Source of the DNA: an uncultured Bacteroidales bacterium
GTDB lineage: Bacteria; Bacteroidota; Bacteroidia; Bacteroidales; Muribaculaceae
Length of the DNA: 64,000 bases
Assembly (NCBI GenBank): GCA_958418815.1
Contig: CATZGB010000012.1
Coordinates: 1 to 64,000, forward strand
Reading direction: 5' to 3'
This document shows positions 16,855-26,100 of the stretch, in pieces (position 1 is the first letter of the stretch; each line of letters begins with the position of its first letter). The notes below the pieces were generated by a model. The model searched no databases. It worked only from the letters and a program-made list of their open reading frames with translations, and was not told where the DNA came from. The position numbers and the translations under genes are program-made.

Positions 16855-18030
16855 TTAGTAGTTAAGTCCGAACTGCCACAGGGGGACAAACTCGTGGTAT
16901 CCATATTCGATGTCATCGCGGACAACGATGCCTTTCTCTGCTCCCGCGAGCTGTTTCTTCCCCTTCTTGGCTCCTCCGACCTCAAATGTTATGTCGCCGA
17001 TGCGGAAATCCGAAATTCGGGATGAGACCACGTCGTTTGACACCCTCATCTGGTTGAAGAAGAATGTCTCCCTTAGGTTGCCTTTGTTGGGCTGGTCACC
17101 TGCCAGGACATTCATGAGGTTAGGGTTGTCGACATATACCTTTTCCACTTTGCCCAGGCCCCTTATCCCGCCAGTGTCATCGCGCAACTGGCCGATCATC
17201 CCGGCCTGTTCGAGATACAGCATATAGTCTGGCACATCGTTTTTGCTGACTTTCAGCTCTGTGGCCAGATTGATGAAACTCGGTTTGAACGGAGCCATTT
17301 TTGAGATGATGTCGAGCATTTTCCGCAATTTGCGGGCGGTCGACACATTCATCCCGGCAAACTGGGGAATATCCACCTCCATTGTCTGGGCAATGACCTG
17401 CTGCAGGCGTATGTCATATCCGGGCAAGGTGCAAAACGGGTAATAACCTCTCGACAGGTATTCCCTGAACAGCGGCAAGGGATGGATGTCGGCAGGCAGT
17501 GACACCTTGTGGGAGAGTATCTCGTCGAGCGAATAGACCGGGAGGTCAATATCTTTGAAAAGCTTGAGATATTCCCTGAGCGACAGCCCCTGCATCTCGA
17601 ATATCAGCACACGGCGGCTGAGGTCGGCGCTCCCCTTTTTTATGTCAAGGATCGAGCTTCCGGTGAATATCACATTCAGTCCGGCGTGGCTGTCATAAAT
17701 CTGTTTCAGTTCCCTCGACCATCCCTGGTATTTGTGGATTTCATCTATGACAAGATAGCGGCCACCCTCCTTGACAAACTCATCTGCCAGGTCGGTCAGT
17801 GTCGACGATGAGAAATAAGTGTGGTCGGCCGACACGTAAAGCCAGTCCTGGCGGTCGGGATGACTGAGGATGTATTGCTTGACCATAGTGGATTTGCCTA
17901 CTCCGCGAGGTCCTATTATGCCAATCATCCTGTCCTCCCAGATGACGCGGTCATACATGTAACGATGAAACTCAAGGGGAGTGCGCCTGAGTTCCTCCTC
18001 CATAAACCGAATGAGGCGGATATCAATCAT
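16855..18030 (-). CDS. AAA ATPase with a DUF4143 C-terminus
   Basis: 391 residues. Walker A GPRGVGKSTMV (about 40-50), Walker B RYLVIDEIHKY, sensor IFTGSSILDIKK, then a C-terminal DUF4143-type region with winged-helix and nuclease-like fold (VEKVYVDNPNLMNVL, FFFNQMRV, DITFEVGGAKKGKKQ). The end EFVPLWQFGLNY is typical. Function of this abundant Bacteroidales family is not known. It is visibly lower in GC than the polymer genes around it, suggesting an insertion. A TATATTTG box at 18061-18068 on the minus strand probably starts it. Twin palindromes at 18108-18157 separate it from the flippase gene. Confidence 0.85.
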   Translation of the reverse strand: MIDIRLIRFMEEELRRTPLEFHRYMYDRVIWEDRMIGIIGPRGVGKSTMVKQYILSHPDRQDWLYVSADHTYFSSSTLTDLADEFVKEGGRYLVIDEIHKYQGWSRELKQIYDSHAGLNVIFTGSSILDIKKGSADLSRRVLIFEMQGLSLREYLKLFKDIDLPVYSLDEILSHKVSLPADIHPLPLFREYLSRGYYPFCTLPGYDIRLQQVIAQTMEVDIPQFAGMNVSTARKLRKMLDIISKMAPFKPSFINLATELKVSKNDVPDYMLYLEQAGMIGQLRDDTGGIRGLGKVEKVYVDNPNLMNVLAGDQPNKGNLRETFFFNQMRVSNDVVSSRISDFRIGDITFEVGGAKKGKKQLAGAEKGIVVRDDIEYGYHEFVPLWQFGLNY

Positions 18031-18107
18031 CTTTCATAGGATTTAAACGAGTTTGATTCGCAAATATACGGTTTTTCCCTGTAAAAAGGATGGTTTGCGG
18101 GGAGAAT

Positions 18108-18157
18108 GTCACCTCAAAGGTGACGTTTTTGGCCAAATCTGTCACCTTTGAGGTGAC
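18108..18157. repeat. Twin palindromes GTCACCT-N3-AGGTGAC
   Basis: GTCACCTcaaAGGTGAC at 18108-18124 and GTCACCTttgAGGTGAC at 18141-18157. Each is a palindrome, and the two are exact reverse complements of one another, so the pair can also form a single 17-bp stem around a 16-base loop that contains TTTGGCCAAA. It lies 10 bases past the flippase stop and upstream of the ATPase gene. It could be a bidirectional terminator or a double operator. Confidence 0.6.
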
Positions 18158-18166
18158 TTCGGGGCG

Positions 18167-19705
18167 TCAGAGGCCCAGCACCGGCAGTCTGGAGGCGAGT
18201 TTGTGGCGCAGACGGGCGCGGACATCGCCGTCGATGGCAAACATCCAGCTCAGCACGGCCATAAGGGTGGTGGAGATGGCTCCCATGGCCACCAGCCGCG
18301 GCAGATTGAACTCCCAACCTCTGGTGATGAGCCAGGTGGCGGTGAAGGCCGAGACGAGGATGAGCATCGGGGAGAGGATGCCGCGCCACCAGAAGCGGCC
18401 GACCCTGAACGGGGGGAGCTGCACTTTCAATATGAGGGTGTCGACATAGACTATCATGAACACCATGACGAGATGGACGCAATAAATCACCGGCGGATTG
18501 CCCGTCCACACCAGCAGGAGCCACATGACGGGCAGCTCCAGCAGGAACAGCGAGCCGGAGATGAAACTGATGCGTATCACCTTACCTGTGGCATGCACCC
18601 CGACGCCGATGACCGTGTGCATAAGCTCGCCGCAGACAGCCACCAGCGCCAGGCGGCAGAAGGCGGAGGTGTAACGTGGAGGTTCCACAAGCCACAGCTC
18701 AAGCAGGGAGTCCATACCTATTATCAGCGGGATGATGAGCAGCCCAAGCAGCAGCAGCGAGTAGCGGGCGCAGTTGTTGAGCAGCTTCAGCATATAGGGA
18801 TAATCGGCTTTGGCGTATTGCTGGATGATCTGGGGGCGGAAAGCGGTGATAATCGACCCGGCGAAACTGTTGATGGTGGCCGAGACTGTGGCACACAGGC
18901 CGCCGGCGGCATTCAGCACCGTGCCCCCGAAGCGGTTGAGTATCACCAGCACCCCCTGGAAACGGGTGGTGAAGCAGAGGTTGCCGTAGACATCCCAGGA
19001 GCAGAATTTCAGCAGGCCGCGCACAATCGCGGGGTCGTTGCAGCGCAGCGTCCAGCGGCATTCGGCGAAGTTGCGCCGCCCGTAAATGATATACATCCCG
19101 GCGACTATGGCAGCCACCAGGAAGACCAGCGACGCGTAGACCGACAGGTTGTCGGTGGCGGCGACGAACTGCACCACCAGCACTATGGCGAGCTTGAGGA
19201 AGACATTTATCATCGCCACGAGGGCGTAATATCCCATGCGCTCATGGGCCATGATGGCGGCCACATACGGAATCTGGAAGATGGTCATGACCGCCGCAAG
19301 GACTGAGAACTGGTAGGTCCAGTTGGCGGCGGCCATCCTCTCGGGGGCGATGACCAGTTGGTGGTTGACATACCACAGCCCCACGGTCTCGGCCAGCACG
19401 ACCATCACAAGGGCGATGGCGGCATGGACGGTCAGAGCTGCGGAAAAGGTCTTGCGGAGCTTGACAGGGTCGCCCGCGCCGAGCTCGTAGCTGAGGAAAC
19501 GCGACGTGGCCCCGCTCATGGTGCCGTTCAGGAAACCGAGTATGGTCACTATCCCGCCAACGACATTGTAAACACCATAGTCTGACACCCCGAGCACATC
19601 GAGTATGACCCTCGAGGTGTAGAGCGACACGAATATGGTGAGCATCATCCGCCCGTAGAGGTAGACGGTGTTGCGGGCTATCCGTTTGTCGTTTTCAGTA
19701 GGCAT
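18167..19705 (-). CDS. Polysaccharide flippase (Wzx-like, MATE fold)
   Basis: 512 residues with about 14 membrane helices. The start NTVYLYGRMMLTIFVSLYTSR and VLGVSDYGVYNVVGGIV, FLNGTMSGATSRFLSYELG are typical of the polysaccharide biosynthesis / MOP flippase family. It would move the lipid-linked repeat unit across the inner membrane. It is the last gene of a Wza-Wzc-Wzy-Wzx-like operon and starts 29 bases after the polymerase stop. Confidence 0.88.
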   Translation of the reverse strand: MPTENDKRIARNTVYLYGRMMLTIFVSLYTSRVILDVLGVSDYGVYNVVGGIVTILGFLNGTMSGATSRFLSYELGAGDPVKLRKTFSAALTVHAAIALVMVVLAETVGLWYVNHQLVIAPERMAAANWTYQFSVLAAVMTIFQIPYVAAIMAHERMGYYALVAMINVFLKLAIVLVVQFVAATDNLSVYASLVFLVAAIVAGMYIIYGRRNFAECRWTLRCNDPAIVRGLLKFCSWDVYGNLCFTTRFQGVLVILNRFGGTVLNAAGGLCATVSATINSFAGSIITAFRPQIIQQYAKADYPYMLKLLNNCARYSLLLLGLLIIPLIIGMDSLLELWLVEPPRYTSAFCRLALVAVCGELMHTVIGVGVHATGKVIRISFISGSLFLLELPVMWLLLVWTGNPPVIYCVHLVMVFMIVYVDTLILKVQLPPFRVGRFWWRGILSPMLILVSAFTATWLITRGWEFNLPRLVAMGAISTTLMAVLSWMFAIDGDVRARLRHKLASRLPVLGL

Positions 19706-19734
19706 GGCAGGGATGAATGCAGGCGGTTGGCAGG

Positions 19735-21237
19735 TCAGGATGGCAGTTCGCCGGGATATTCCTCAAGCGACTGCGGCTTGTTGGCGAGAAGCACCGACGC
19801 GAAAGCCATCGCCCCGATCAGGATTCCCGGGAAGTTGAACCAGGAGTCGAAGCCGCCGACACCGTAAAGCATCAGCACTATGGCAACGTTGGTGTAGTAC
19901 TTGGCGTAGCGCATACCGCGCAGTATGCGGCATATGCCGAATATGAATCCGAACCATACGGCCAGGCCGATGAATCCAAGGGTGAGGAACTCCTTCACCT
20001 GGGTGATTTCCACATTGTTGACCGCCTGGTATTTGAATTCGGGGTTGGCCACCAGCTCATTCTCCACGATCAGGAATGGAATCTTCGTGTCGGGGTCGAC
20101 AAACCCGAAGCCGGTCCATTCGCGCCCCACCGAGAAGATGTATTCCAGCGAGGGAATGGCCTGGGCCATACGCCCGGTGCCGGCCTCGGCGAGGTCTTCG
20201 TCATCCTCGGCCTCGCTGAGGTCGAAAAACTGGTTTATCGTCGAGGATATTCGCATCGTCGACTGCTCGTTCTCGGCGCTGTAGCCCATGGCATCGTCGA
20301 CGAAATAGAGTCCGGCGAAGACAGCCGCCGCGATGATTCCATAAAGCGCATAGCGTTTCATAGAGCCTTGGGCGAGGATAAAGCCTATGACGAGGCTGAA
20401 GAGGATGGTGGATGTGCGCGACGCACACATGGCCCCACCCACCAGCAGCCACTGCCACCATCTGAGCTTGTAATACTTGGCCATAGGGTAAAGCAGCAGC
20501 GCGAACGAATACAGCCCCGGTGGATATTTGCGTGGAATCCAGCCTGTCGGCCCGTAGATGATGGGATGGTTCCACAACGACAGAGTCCCCTCGTAGTTGA
20601 TCCAGGAGCAGGGGACAAACAGCCATCCCCTCACCACAAAGCCGTCAAGGATGTAGAACACACACATTATCATCATGAAGGAGAAGACGGTGTTCCAGAA
20701 GCGGTGCATGTCAAACCCTTCACCGGAAAAAGCCAGCAACGGAATGGCGAAGAAACAGAAGGAGAGATACAAAAGCATCGGGCGCAGCTGGGTGTAGAGG
20801 CTCTCAACACCGTACAGCACACACATCCCGACTGTCAGGACGGCGAAAACACCATAGGCGATGATTGTCTGCTTGACCGGCGCTGACTTGCGCAGGACAC
20901 ACATGGACAGAATCGCGAACGGCACCATAAAGAACATGTGGTTGACTCCCCACTGGTATTTCGGCTCGGTCAGCGCGTAGCCACCGAGGGTCAGCATCAG
21001 CATGAAGACAAACGCCTCGCGGTTGACCTTGAATGCCCTCAGCAGCAGTATCACCACAAGCAGGTTGCCCAGCGGCATGGCCAGCCCTGTCAGCGACAGG
21101 GAGAGCATGAAGATGACATTCCAGACCCACTCCGACGGCGACACGCTGAAATACACCTTTCCCCTCGAGGCCGCCCGGGGGGCCTGGGGGGAAAGCGTGG
21201 AATCTGCGTTTCGGTTCAGAGAGAGGGATTCAGTCAT
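19735..21237 (-). CDS. O-antigen/exopolysaccharide polymerase-like membrane protein (Wzy-like)
   Basis: 500 residues, about 12 membrane helices, preceded by a soluble N-terminus of about 35 residues. A long periplasmic loop follows SAENEQSTMRIS and carries the EWTGFGFVDPDTKIPF region, as in Wzy and O-antigen ligase folds. Wzy proteins are very divergent, so the call rests on topology and context. Its start overlaps the stop of the upstream autokinase gene by 4 bases (ATGA), which shows translational coupling. Confidence 0.7.
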   Translation of the reverse strand: MTESLSLNRNADSTLSPQAPRAASRGKVYFSVSPSEWVWNVIFMLSLSLTGLAMPLGNLLVVILLLRAFKVNREAFVFMLMLTLGGYALTEPKYQWGVNHMFFMVPFAILSMCVLRKSAPVKQTIIAYGVFAVLTVGMCVLYGVESLYTQLRPMLLYLSFCFFAIPLLAFSGEGFDMHRFWNTVFSFMMIMCVFYILDGFVVRGWLFVPCSWINYEGTLSLWNHPIIYGPTGWIPRKYPPGLYSFALLLYPMAKYYKLRWWQWLLVGGAMCASRTSTILFSLVIGFILAQGSMKRYALYGIIAAAVFAGLYFVDDAMGYSAENEQSTMRISSTINQFFDLSEAEDDEDLAEAGTGRMAQAIPSLEYIFSVGREWTGFGFVDPDTKIPFLIVENELVANPEFKYQAVNNVEITQVKEFLTLGFIGLAVWFGFIFGICRILRGMRYAKYYTNVAIVLMLYGVGGFDSWFNFPGILIGAMAFASVLLANKPQSLEEYPGELPS

Positions 21238-23603
21238 TTGGCAAACAGCCCTTTGAGTTTTCCGAAAAAGCCTTTCTTGCGGGAGGGGGCGTGTTTGCCG
21301 TGATCCTCCACCGACCCGTAGCCATAGCCATAACCCTGGGTGGCGGTGGTGCCGTTGACGATGACATTCATCTTGGGCATGCGGCCCTCCTCATATATGG
21401 AGTTGATGAAATTCAGGTCGCGGAAGCGGGTCACACCGATGCGGGTGACGTAGATGGTGGTGTCGGCGAAGTCGGCCACCGAAAGCGAGTCGCTGACCAT
21501 GCCCACCGGAGCGGAGTCGACAATCACATAGTCGTAATCCCTGCGGGCCTCCTCAAAGAAATCCTTGAGGCGCGGCTCAAGCAGCAGCTCGGCGGGGTTG
21601 GGAGGTATGATGCCGGCGACTACCACATCCAGCCCTTTCACCTCCTTGACATGCTGCACCACGTCACGGAACGAAATCTCAGGCCGCAGCAGATAGTTGG
21701 TCAGGCCGGGATGGTCGGCGGGGAGGTCGAGGTAGGCGGCGAGCATGGGCTTGCGGATGTCGAGCCCGACAAGCAGCACCTTCTTTCCCTGGAGGGCCAG
21801 GGCGGCGGCGGTGTTTATTGAGATGAACGACTTTCCTTCGCCTGACTGCGACGATGTCACCATCACAACCTTGTGGCCTTGCCCCTTGAGGACAAACTGC
21901 AGGTTGGTGCGGACGAGCTTGAACAGCTCCACTGTCGACGATGTGCTGTTGGGGGTCACCACGAGGCTGTTGCCCGAGCGGGAAGTGGAAATCTCGCCCA
22001 GCACCGTCGGGTCGAGCTGACTCTCGATTTCGGCGCGGGTCTCAGGCTTGCCACGCAGCAGCTTGCGGGTGTAAAGGAAGATGACAGGCAGCATCAGGCC
22101 GATGATGAACGCGATGGCCAGCAGCTTCATCTTGCCCATGGAGACAGGCTCGGAGGGGACAAACGCCGGGTCGACCACGACCCCTTTCGACACCGCGTTG
22201 GCCAGCATCACGGCTGTCTCCTCGCGCTTCTCAAGCAACAGCAGGTAAAGCGACTGCTTGATTTTCTGGTCACGTTTGAGGTCGACAATCTGGCGTTCCT
22301 GACCCGGCAGGTTGCCGAGCGTCGACTGGGTCTGCCCCATCTTGGCGCGCAGCTCCTTGACCACAGCCAGGGTGTTGTCGTAATTCTTGGCCAGCGACAC
22401 GGCGATGTTGCCGCGCATGGCGTCAAGCTGCTTCTCGAGGTTCTTCACCTGGAGGTTCTCCTCCTTGGCTCCGCTCATAAGCTGCAGTCTCTTGACCGCC
22501 ACATCATTGTAAGCGTTGATGAGGGCATTAACGCCAGTGGCCGACTCATCGGTGGCCGTGAAGGGAATCATGGCGTACTCATTGTCGGGCGAGGCGATGA
22601 AATCCCGTGCGATACGCGCGATTTCCAACTGGCTCTCCGCCTCGAAAAGCCGTTTCGCGATCTCACCCTTCATGGTGAGGCCATATTGCGCGTCAGCCTC
22701 AAGCTCGGTGATGCGGTTGTTTTCCTTGAACGACTGCAGGCCCCCCTCTATCCCGGCGAGATCCGCCGCGATTTCCTTGATGCGGCGGTCGAGGAACTGC
22801 AGGGTCTTTGTCGACTGGTTGTTCTTGGTCTCGATGACACGCTCGTCATATTTGGCCATGACGGTGTTGAGCAGCTTCTTGCCGAACTCGGGGTCGTCGG
22901 TCGGATAGACCAGCTGTATCACATGGGTCTTCTTGTTGGCGATGTAGGCCGAGATGTTCTCGTCGAGATCCTCGGCGGCTCCGTCATATCCCTTCACCAC
23001 AAACAGGGCCTTGTAAGGCTCGCCGGCCACGAAATCCTTCGTGGGGGTCAGCACAAACGCGCCGAAGTCGGTCTTGACCTCCAGCGGCAGGGTGGCATCC
23101 TCGATTGTCGCCAGCTTGGTCCGGTTTGGCCCTATCACTTTCACCTTGGCGCGCCCCTTGTCATTGACCTTCAGGTTGAAATAGAGCGTCACCTTGGTGG
23201 TGTCGGCAAACTGCGGGGGCACAAGGATATCGATCGGATAGTCCTCCACCATGGTCACCTTCTCCAGGAAAGCAGGCTTGAAGACGCGCTTGCGGTCGAG
23301 GCCCAGCTCACGGGCAACACTGGCGTAGAGCGAGTGGGAACTGAGGATGAAAATCTCGTCGTCGACATAGTTAGTGGCGCCGAAAAGGCCCCCCAGGCTC
23401 AGGGCCGACATCGGGTCATTGTCGCCGGTGTCGATAAGCACGTTGGCCGTGACCTCGTAGACCGGACGATGGATTTTGGCCCAGAAGAGGGCGAGGGCGC
23501 AACACGCGGCCACAGATATGCCGAAGAGATACCATTTGGACTTGTATTGCTGTATGAGGGCGCTGATGTCTATGATGTCGGAACTGCGTTTTTTCTTTTC
23601 CAT
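21234..23603 (-). CDS. Polysaccharide co-polymerase and bacterial tyrosine autokinase (Wzc-like)
   Basis: 789 residues. The N-terminal Wzz domain is bounded by two inner-membrane helices (about 28-46 and 500-518), with a coiled-coil periplasmic part (LQFLDRRIKEIAADLAGIEG). The C-terminal kinase has Walker A SSQSGEGKSFISIN near 583-596, Walker A' VLLVGLDIRKPML and Walker B DYVIVDSAPVG. A tyrosine-rich tail GYGYGYG near 765 is the likely autophosphorylation cluster. It controls chain length and export with the Wza-like lipoprotein. No separate phosphatase gene is seen here. Confidence 0.93.
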   Translation of the reverse strand: MEKKKRSSDIIDISALIQQYKSKWYLFGISVAACCALALFWAKIHRPVYEVTANVLIDTGDNDPMSALSLGGLFGATNYVDDEIFILSSHSLYASVARELGLDRKRVFKPAFLEKVTMVEDYPIDILVPPQFADTTKVTLYFNLKVNDKGRAKVKVIGPNRTKLATIEDATLPLEVKTDFGAFVLTPTKDFVAGEPYKALFVVKGYDGAAEDLDENISAYIANKKTHVIQLVYPTDDPEFGKKLLNTVMAKYDERVIETKNNQSTKTLQFLDRRIKEIAADLAGIEGGLQSFKENNRITELEADAQYGLTMKGEIAKRLFEAESQLEIARIARDFIASPDNEYAMIPFTATDESATGVNALINAYNDVAVKRLQLMSGAKEENLQVKNLEKQLDAMRGNIAVSLAKNYDNTLAVVKELRAKMGQTQSTLGNLPGQERQIVDLKRDQKIKQSLYLLLLEKREETAVMLANAVSKGVVVDPAFVPSEPVSMGKMKLLAIAFIIGLMLPVIFLYTRKLLRGKPETRAEIESQLDPTVLGEISTSRSGNSLVVTPNSTSSTVELFKLVRTNLQFVLKGQGHKVVMVTSSQSGEGKSFISINTAAALALQGKKVLLVGLDIRKPMLAAYLDLPADHPGLTNYLLRPEISFRDVVQHVKEVKGLDVVVAGIIPPNPAELLLEPRLKDFFEEARRDYDYVIVDSAPVGMVSDSLSVADFADTTIYVTRIGVTRFRDLNFINSIYEEGRMPKMNVIVNGTTATQGYGYGYGSVEDHGKHAPSRKKGFFGKLKGLFAK

Positions 23604-23656
23604 TGCGTGAGGAAATCGGTTAAGCTTGCCGTGGGGCGTGTGACAGGGTCAGTGGT

Positions 23657-24469
23657 TCATTTCACCGCGAGGGCTATTATCAGCGACGCGATCACCGAGG
23701 AGGCGCTGACGACGGTCGATATCATCGACAGTTTGTAGCTCTTGTTGGAGTCATACTTGGCATTGCCTTCCCTGACCTTGTTGGGCTTGACGTAGATGTA
23801 ATCGTTGGGTTGAAGATAATAATATTCCGAAGTAAGGAGGTCGGAAGATGTTATGTCGAGCAAAACCCGCTTCTGGTTGCCGTTCTCCTCGCGGATGAGC
23901 AACACATCCTGGCGCTCCCCGTAAGGGGTCATGTCGCCGGCGTCGGCCAGCGCGTCGAGGATGGTGTAGCGGTTGGTGTTGACCAGGATGGCTCCCGGAC
24001 GGTTGACCTCGCCCAGCACGTTGACACGGTAGTTGAGCAGCCTGACGGAGACCGTCGGATCCTCCACCCACTTTGAGATCCGCGACTTGAGGTCATCCTG
24101 GAGCTGCTCGGTGGTCATCCCGGCCACATGCAGTGTGCCGAGCTGCGGGAAGCTGATGTCGCCCTTGGTGTTGACAATATATGTCAGCTGGCGGGGAGAC
24201 TGGTAAATATTGAGGTCTTTCTGGGTTGCGGGGTTGGTGGAGGGGAGGTTGAAATGGGCTGTGGCGGCAGCCTCCGAGGAGGTCACGGTGATGAACAGCT
24301 CATCATCGGGAGCTATCTTGATTGGCTCCACGGGGGGCAGTTTCACTACCTCTGTCTCCGATGTGATGTCGCGGAAATAAGCGAGGTTGCTCTTCGACGA
24401 ACTGCAAGAGCCGAGAAGCATAAGGGCGGCCCCGGCCACCATCGCAAGTAAATATATGCGGAAATTCAT
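23657..24469 (-). CDS. Polysaccharide export outer-membrane lipoprotein (Wza-like)
   Basis: 270 residues. Signal peptide II with LGSC and Cys22. Poly_export domain (IAPDDELFITVTSSE, TKGDISFPQLGTLHVAGMT) followed by an SLBB segment (VNVLGEVNRPGAILV, LDALADAGDMTPYGERQDVLLIRE) and a C-terminal membrane helix (about 245-268), as in Bacteroidetes Wza. Head of the export operon, 53 bases before the autokinase gene. Confidence 0.93.
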   Translation of the reverse strand: MNFRIYLLAMVAGAALMLLGSCSSSKSNLAYFRDITSETEVVKLPPVEPIKIAPDDELFITVTSSEAAATAHFNLPSTNPATQKDLNIYQSPRQLTYIVNTKGDISFPQLGTLHVAGMTTEQLQDDLKSRISKWVEDPTVSVRLLNYRVNVLGEVNRPGAILVNTNRYTILDALADAGDMTPYGERQDVLLIREENGNQKRVLLDITSSDLLTSEYYYLQPNDYIYVKPNKVREGNAKYDSNKSYKLSMISTVVSASSVIASLIIALAVK

Positions 24470-24530
24470 TTCAGGAATCAGTACAACATTGGTTCAATAA
24501 GTTTAACGCATTTTTGTCATTAATATTATA

Positions 24531-24565
24531 CGCCCCCTCCCTTTTTTGAATTCAGGCAGGGGGCG
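24531..24565. terminator. Hairpin between the DUF4332 gene and the export operon
   Basis: CGCCCCCT (24531-24538) and AGGGGGCG (24558-24565) around a 19-base loop. It is about 50 bases past the DUF4332 stop at 24614 and would end its transcript. An AT-rich stretch (TATAATATTAAT) follows on the minus strand. Confidence 0.5.
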
Positions 24566-24613
24566 TTGCGGGTCCAGCCAGGATTAACGACTGGGCATCA
24601 ACCGTTTGAGATG

Positions 24614-25021
24614 TCAGTAGGTTACCATAGGGGGCAATTCCTTGGCCTGGGCTACCATCTTCTCCACCTCAGATTCGGAGGGGACGCGGTTGCACAGCCC
24701 CTTCTGGCTGTTCACCTCGACGAGGCGTGCATGGAGGTTGGCCGCGACGCGGTGGCGCAGCTCTTTGACGGTGTCGACACCCGAAGCCTCAAGCAGTTCG
24801 GCGAACTGGCCTGCCACCCCCTTTATGCGGAACAGGTCGGCGTGGTTGACCCATTTCAGCACCAGTTTCGGGGATATTCCGGTGGCCTCGGCGATTTCCT
24901 CCCTCCATTTGGGTATGGCCCCCTGGGCGAGGAGCTGCTCGGTGGTGTCTATCCCTATCTGGCGCAGTTTGTCGGCATAAGCTTTTCCTATGCCCTCGAT
25001 TTCTTCAATGTCGTAAGCCAT
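24614..25021 (-). CDS. DUF4332 helix-hairpin-helix protein
   Basis: 135 residues. Two helix-hairpin-helix-like repeats are visible: IEEIEGIGKAYADKLRQIGID at the start and DLFRIKGVAGQFAELLEASGVDTVKELR in the middle. This is the DUF4332 pattern (also found in proteins annotated as RNase R-like or flap-endonuclease HhH). It probably binds nucleic acid without sequence preference; its role is unknown. Stand-alone between two hairpins. Confidence 0.88.
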   Translation of the reverse strand: MAYDIEEIEGIGKAYADKLRQIGIDTTEQLLAQGAIPKWREEIAEATGISPKLVLKWVNHADLFRIKGVAGQFAELLEASGVDTVKELRHRVAANLHARLVEVNSQKGLCNRVPSESEVEKMVAQAKELPPMVTY

Positions 25022-25053
25022 GGCAATGTTGTTTTACAGGTTTGTTCTTCATA

Positions 25054-25098
25054 GAAAACAAACAGCCCGCCGGGTTGGTTCTGGCCAACCGCGGCGGG
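25054..25098 (-). terminator. Terminator of the fructan minus-strand operon
   Basis: CCCGCCG GGTTGG (25066-25078) pairs with CCAACC and CGGCGGG (25085-25090, 25092-25098) with one bulge; on the minus strand CTGTTTGTTTTC follows. It lies about 90 bases past the fructokinase stop. Confidence 0.8.
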
Positions 25099-25187
25099 AG
25101 TACTGTGTGGGAGGGAGGATGACGCGCCGTGTGGAGTCACAGCGCGCCATATCATCGTGTCTTATGCAGGAGATATGATGAAAAAGG

Positions 25188-26066
25188 TCATTCGGTGAGT
25201 TCCTTGGGAAGGATGGGCATGGCCCCCTTGTGGGTGCAGACGAATGCCGAGGTGGCCACTGCCTTGCTATGAGCCTCGGTCACGGGCAATCCCTTGAGGA
25301 TGCTGGCGATGAAAGCGGCGGTGAAGGAGTCGCCCGCGCCCACGGTATCGGCCACCTCCACCTTGGGTGTGGGCTGGAACGACACGTTGCCGGGGGTGAA
25401 GACATAGCTGCCGTTGATGCCGCAGGTGAGGATGAGCATCTTCAGGTTGTATTTGCCAAGCAGAATCCAGCACTTGTCCTGCAGGTCGATGCCGGGATAG
25501 CCAAACATGCGGCTCACCGTGATAAGCTCCTCATCGTTTATCTTGAGGATGTTGCAGCGCGTCATCGAGTTGCAGAGAATCTCCTTGGTGTAGAATCCCT
25601 GGCGGAGGTTGACATCAAACACCACGAGGCGGTCATCACCCTGGGGCATGGCGTCGAGGAAACGGTTGATGGTGTTGCGCGACACCACGTTGCGCTGGGC
25701 CAGCGAACCGAAGCAGACAGCCTTGGTGCGCTCGGCCAGCTGTTCGAGGCGCGCCGTGTAGGGGATGTTGTCCCATGCCACATTCTCCTTGATTTCATAC
25801 TGGGGCACTCCGGCGGGGTCGATTTCTACCTGCACCGTGCCTGTCGGATAAGGCACCTCCTCGATGAGATGGTTGAGACCCTTGGAGGTGAAGTTCTCCA
25901 GTATCTCCTTCCCGAGCGGATCTCCACCCACCGCGCTGACCACGCAGCTGGGAAGCCCGAACTGCGACACATGGTAAGCGAAGTTTGCGGGCGCGCCGCC
26001 GATTTTCTTTCCTTCGGGAAGAACGTCCCAAAGGGCCTCCCCCATTCCTACTACGATGTCTTTCAT
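25188..26066 (-). CDS. PfkB-family fructokinase
   Basis: 292 residues, the usual length of PfkB sugar kinases. The N-terminal GEALWDVLPEGKKIGGAPANFAYH motif matches bacterial fructokinases (pfkB signature 1) and DTVGAGDSFTAAFIASIL (signature 2, catalytic Asp near residue 242) closes the active site. It phosphorylates fructose freed by the GH32 enzymes. Last gene of the operon GH32, MFS transporter, kinase. Confidence 0.93.
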   Translation of the reverse strand: MKDIVVGMGEALWDVLPEGKKIGGAPANFAYHVSQFGLPSCVVSAVGGDPLGKEILENFTSKGLNHLIEEVPYPTGTVQVEIDPAGVPQYEIKENVAWDNIPYTARLEQLAERTKAVCFGSLAQRNVVSRNTINRFLDAMPQGDDRLVVFDVNLRQGFYTKEILCNSMTRCNILKINDEELITVSRMFGYPGIDLQDKCWILLGKYNLKMLILTCGINGSYVFTPGNVSFQPTPKVEVADTVGAGDSFTAAFIASILKGLPVTEAHSKAVATSAFVCTHKGAMPILPKELTE

Positions 26067-26100
26067 GACAGTGTTATATGGTTTTATGTTGGTTGTTTGA

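Noticed and set aside
18108..18157. CRISPR-like repeats
   Set aside because: Only two copies, in opposite orientation, 16 bases apart, no cas genes; palindromes explain the signal.
18203..19306. Open frame of 367 codons on the plus strand opposite the flippase gene
   Set aside because: Extremely rich in Gln, His, Asp and Glu because it is the shadow of membrane-helix codons; no family.
21873..23738. Open frame of 621 codons on the plus strand opposite the Wzc-like autokinase gene
   Set aside because: It lies fully antisense to a gene with clear domains, has a His/Gly/Val-rich composition typical of reverse-frame reading of GC-rich DNA, and shows no motif.
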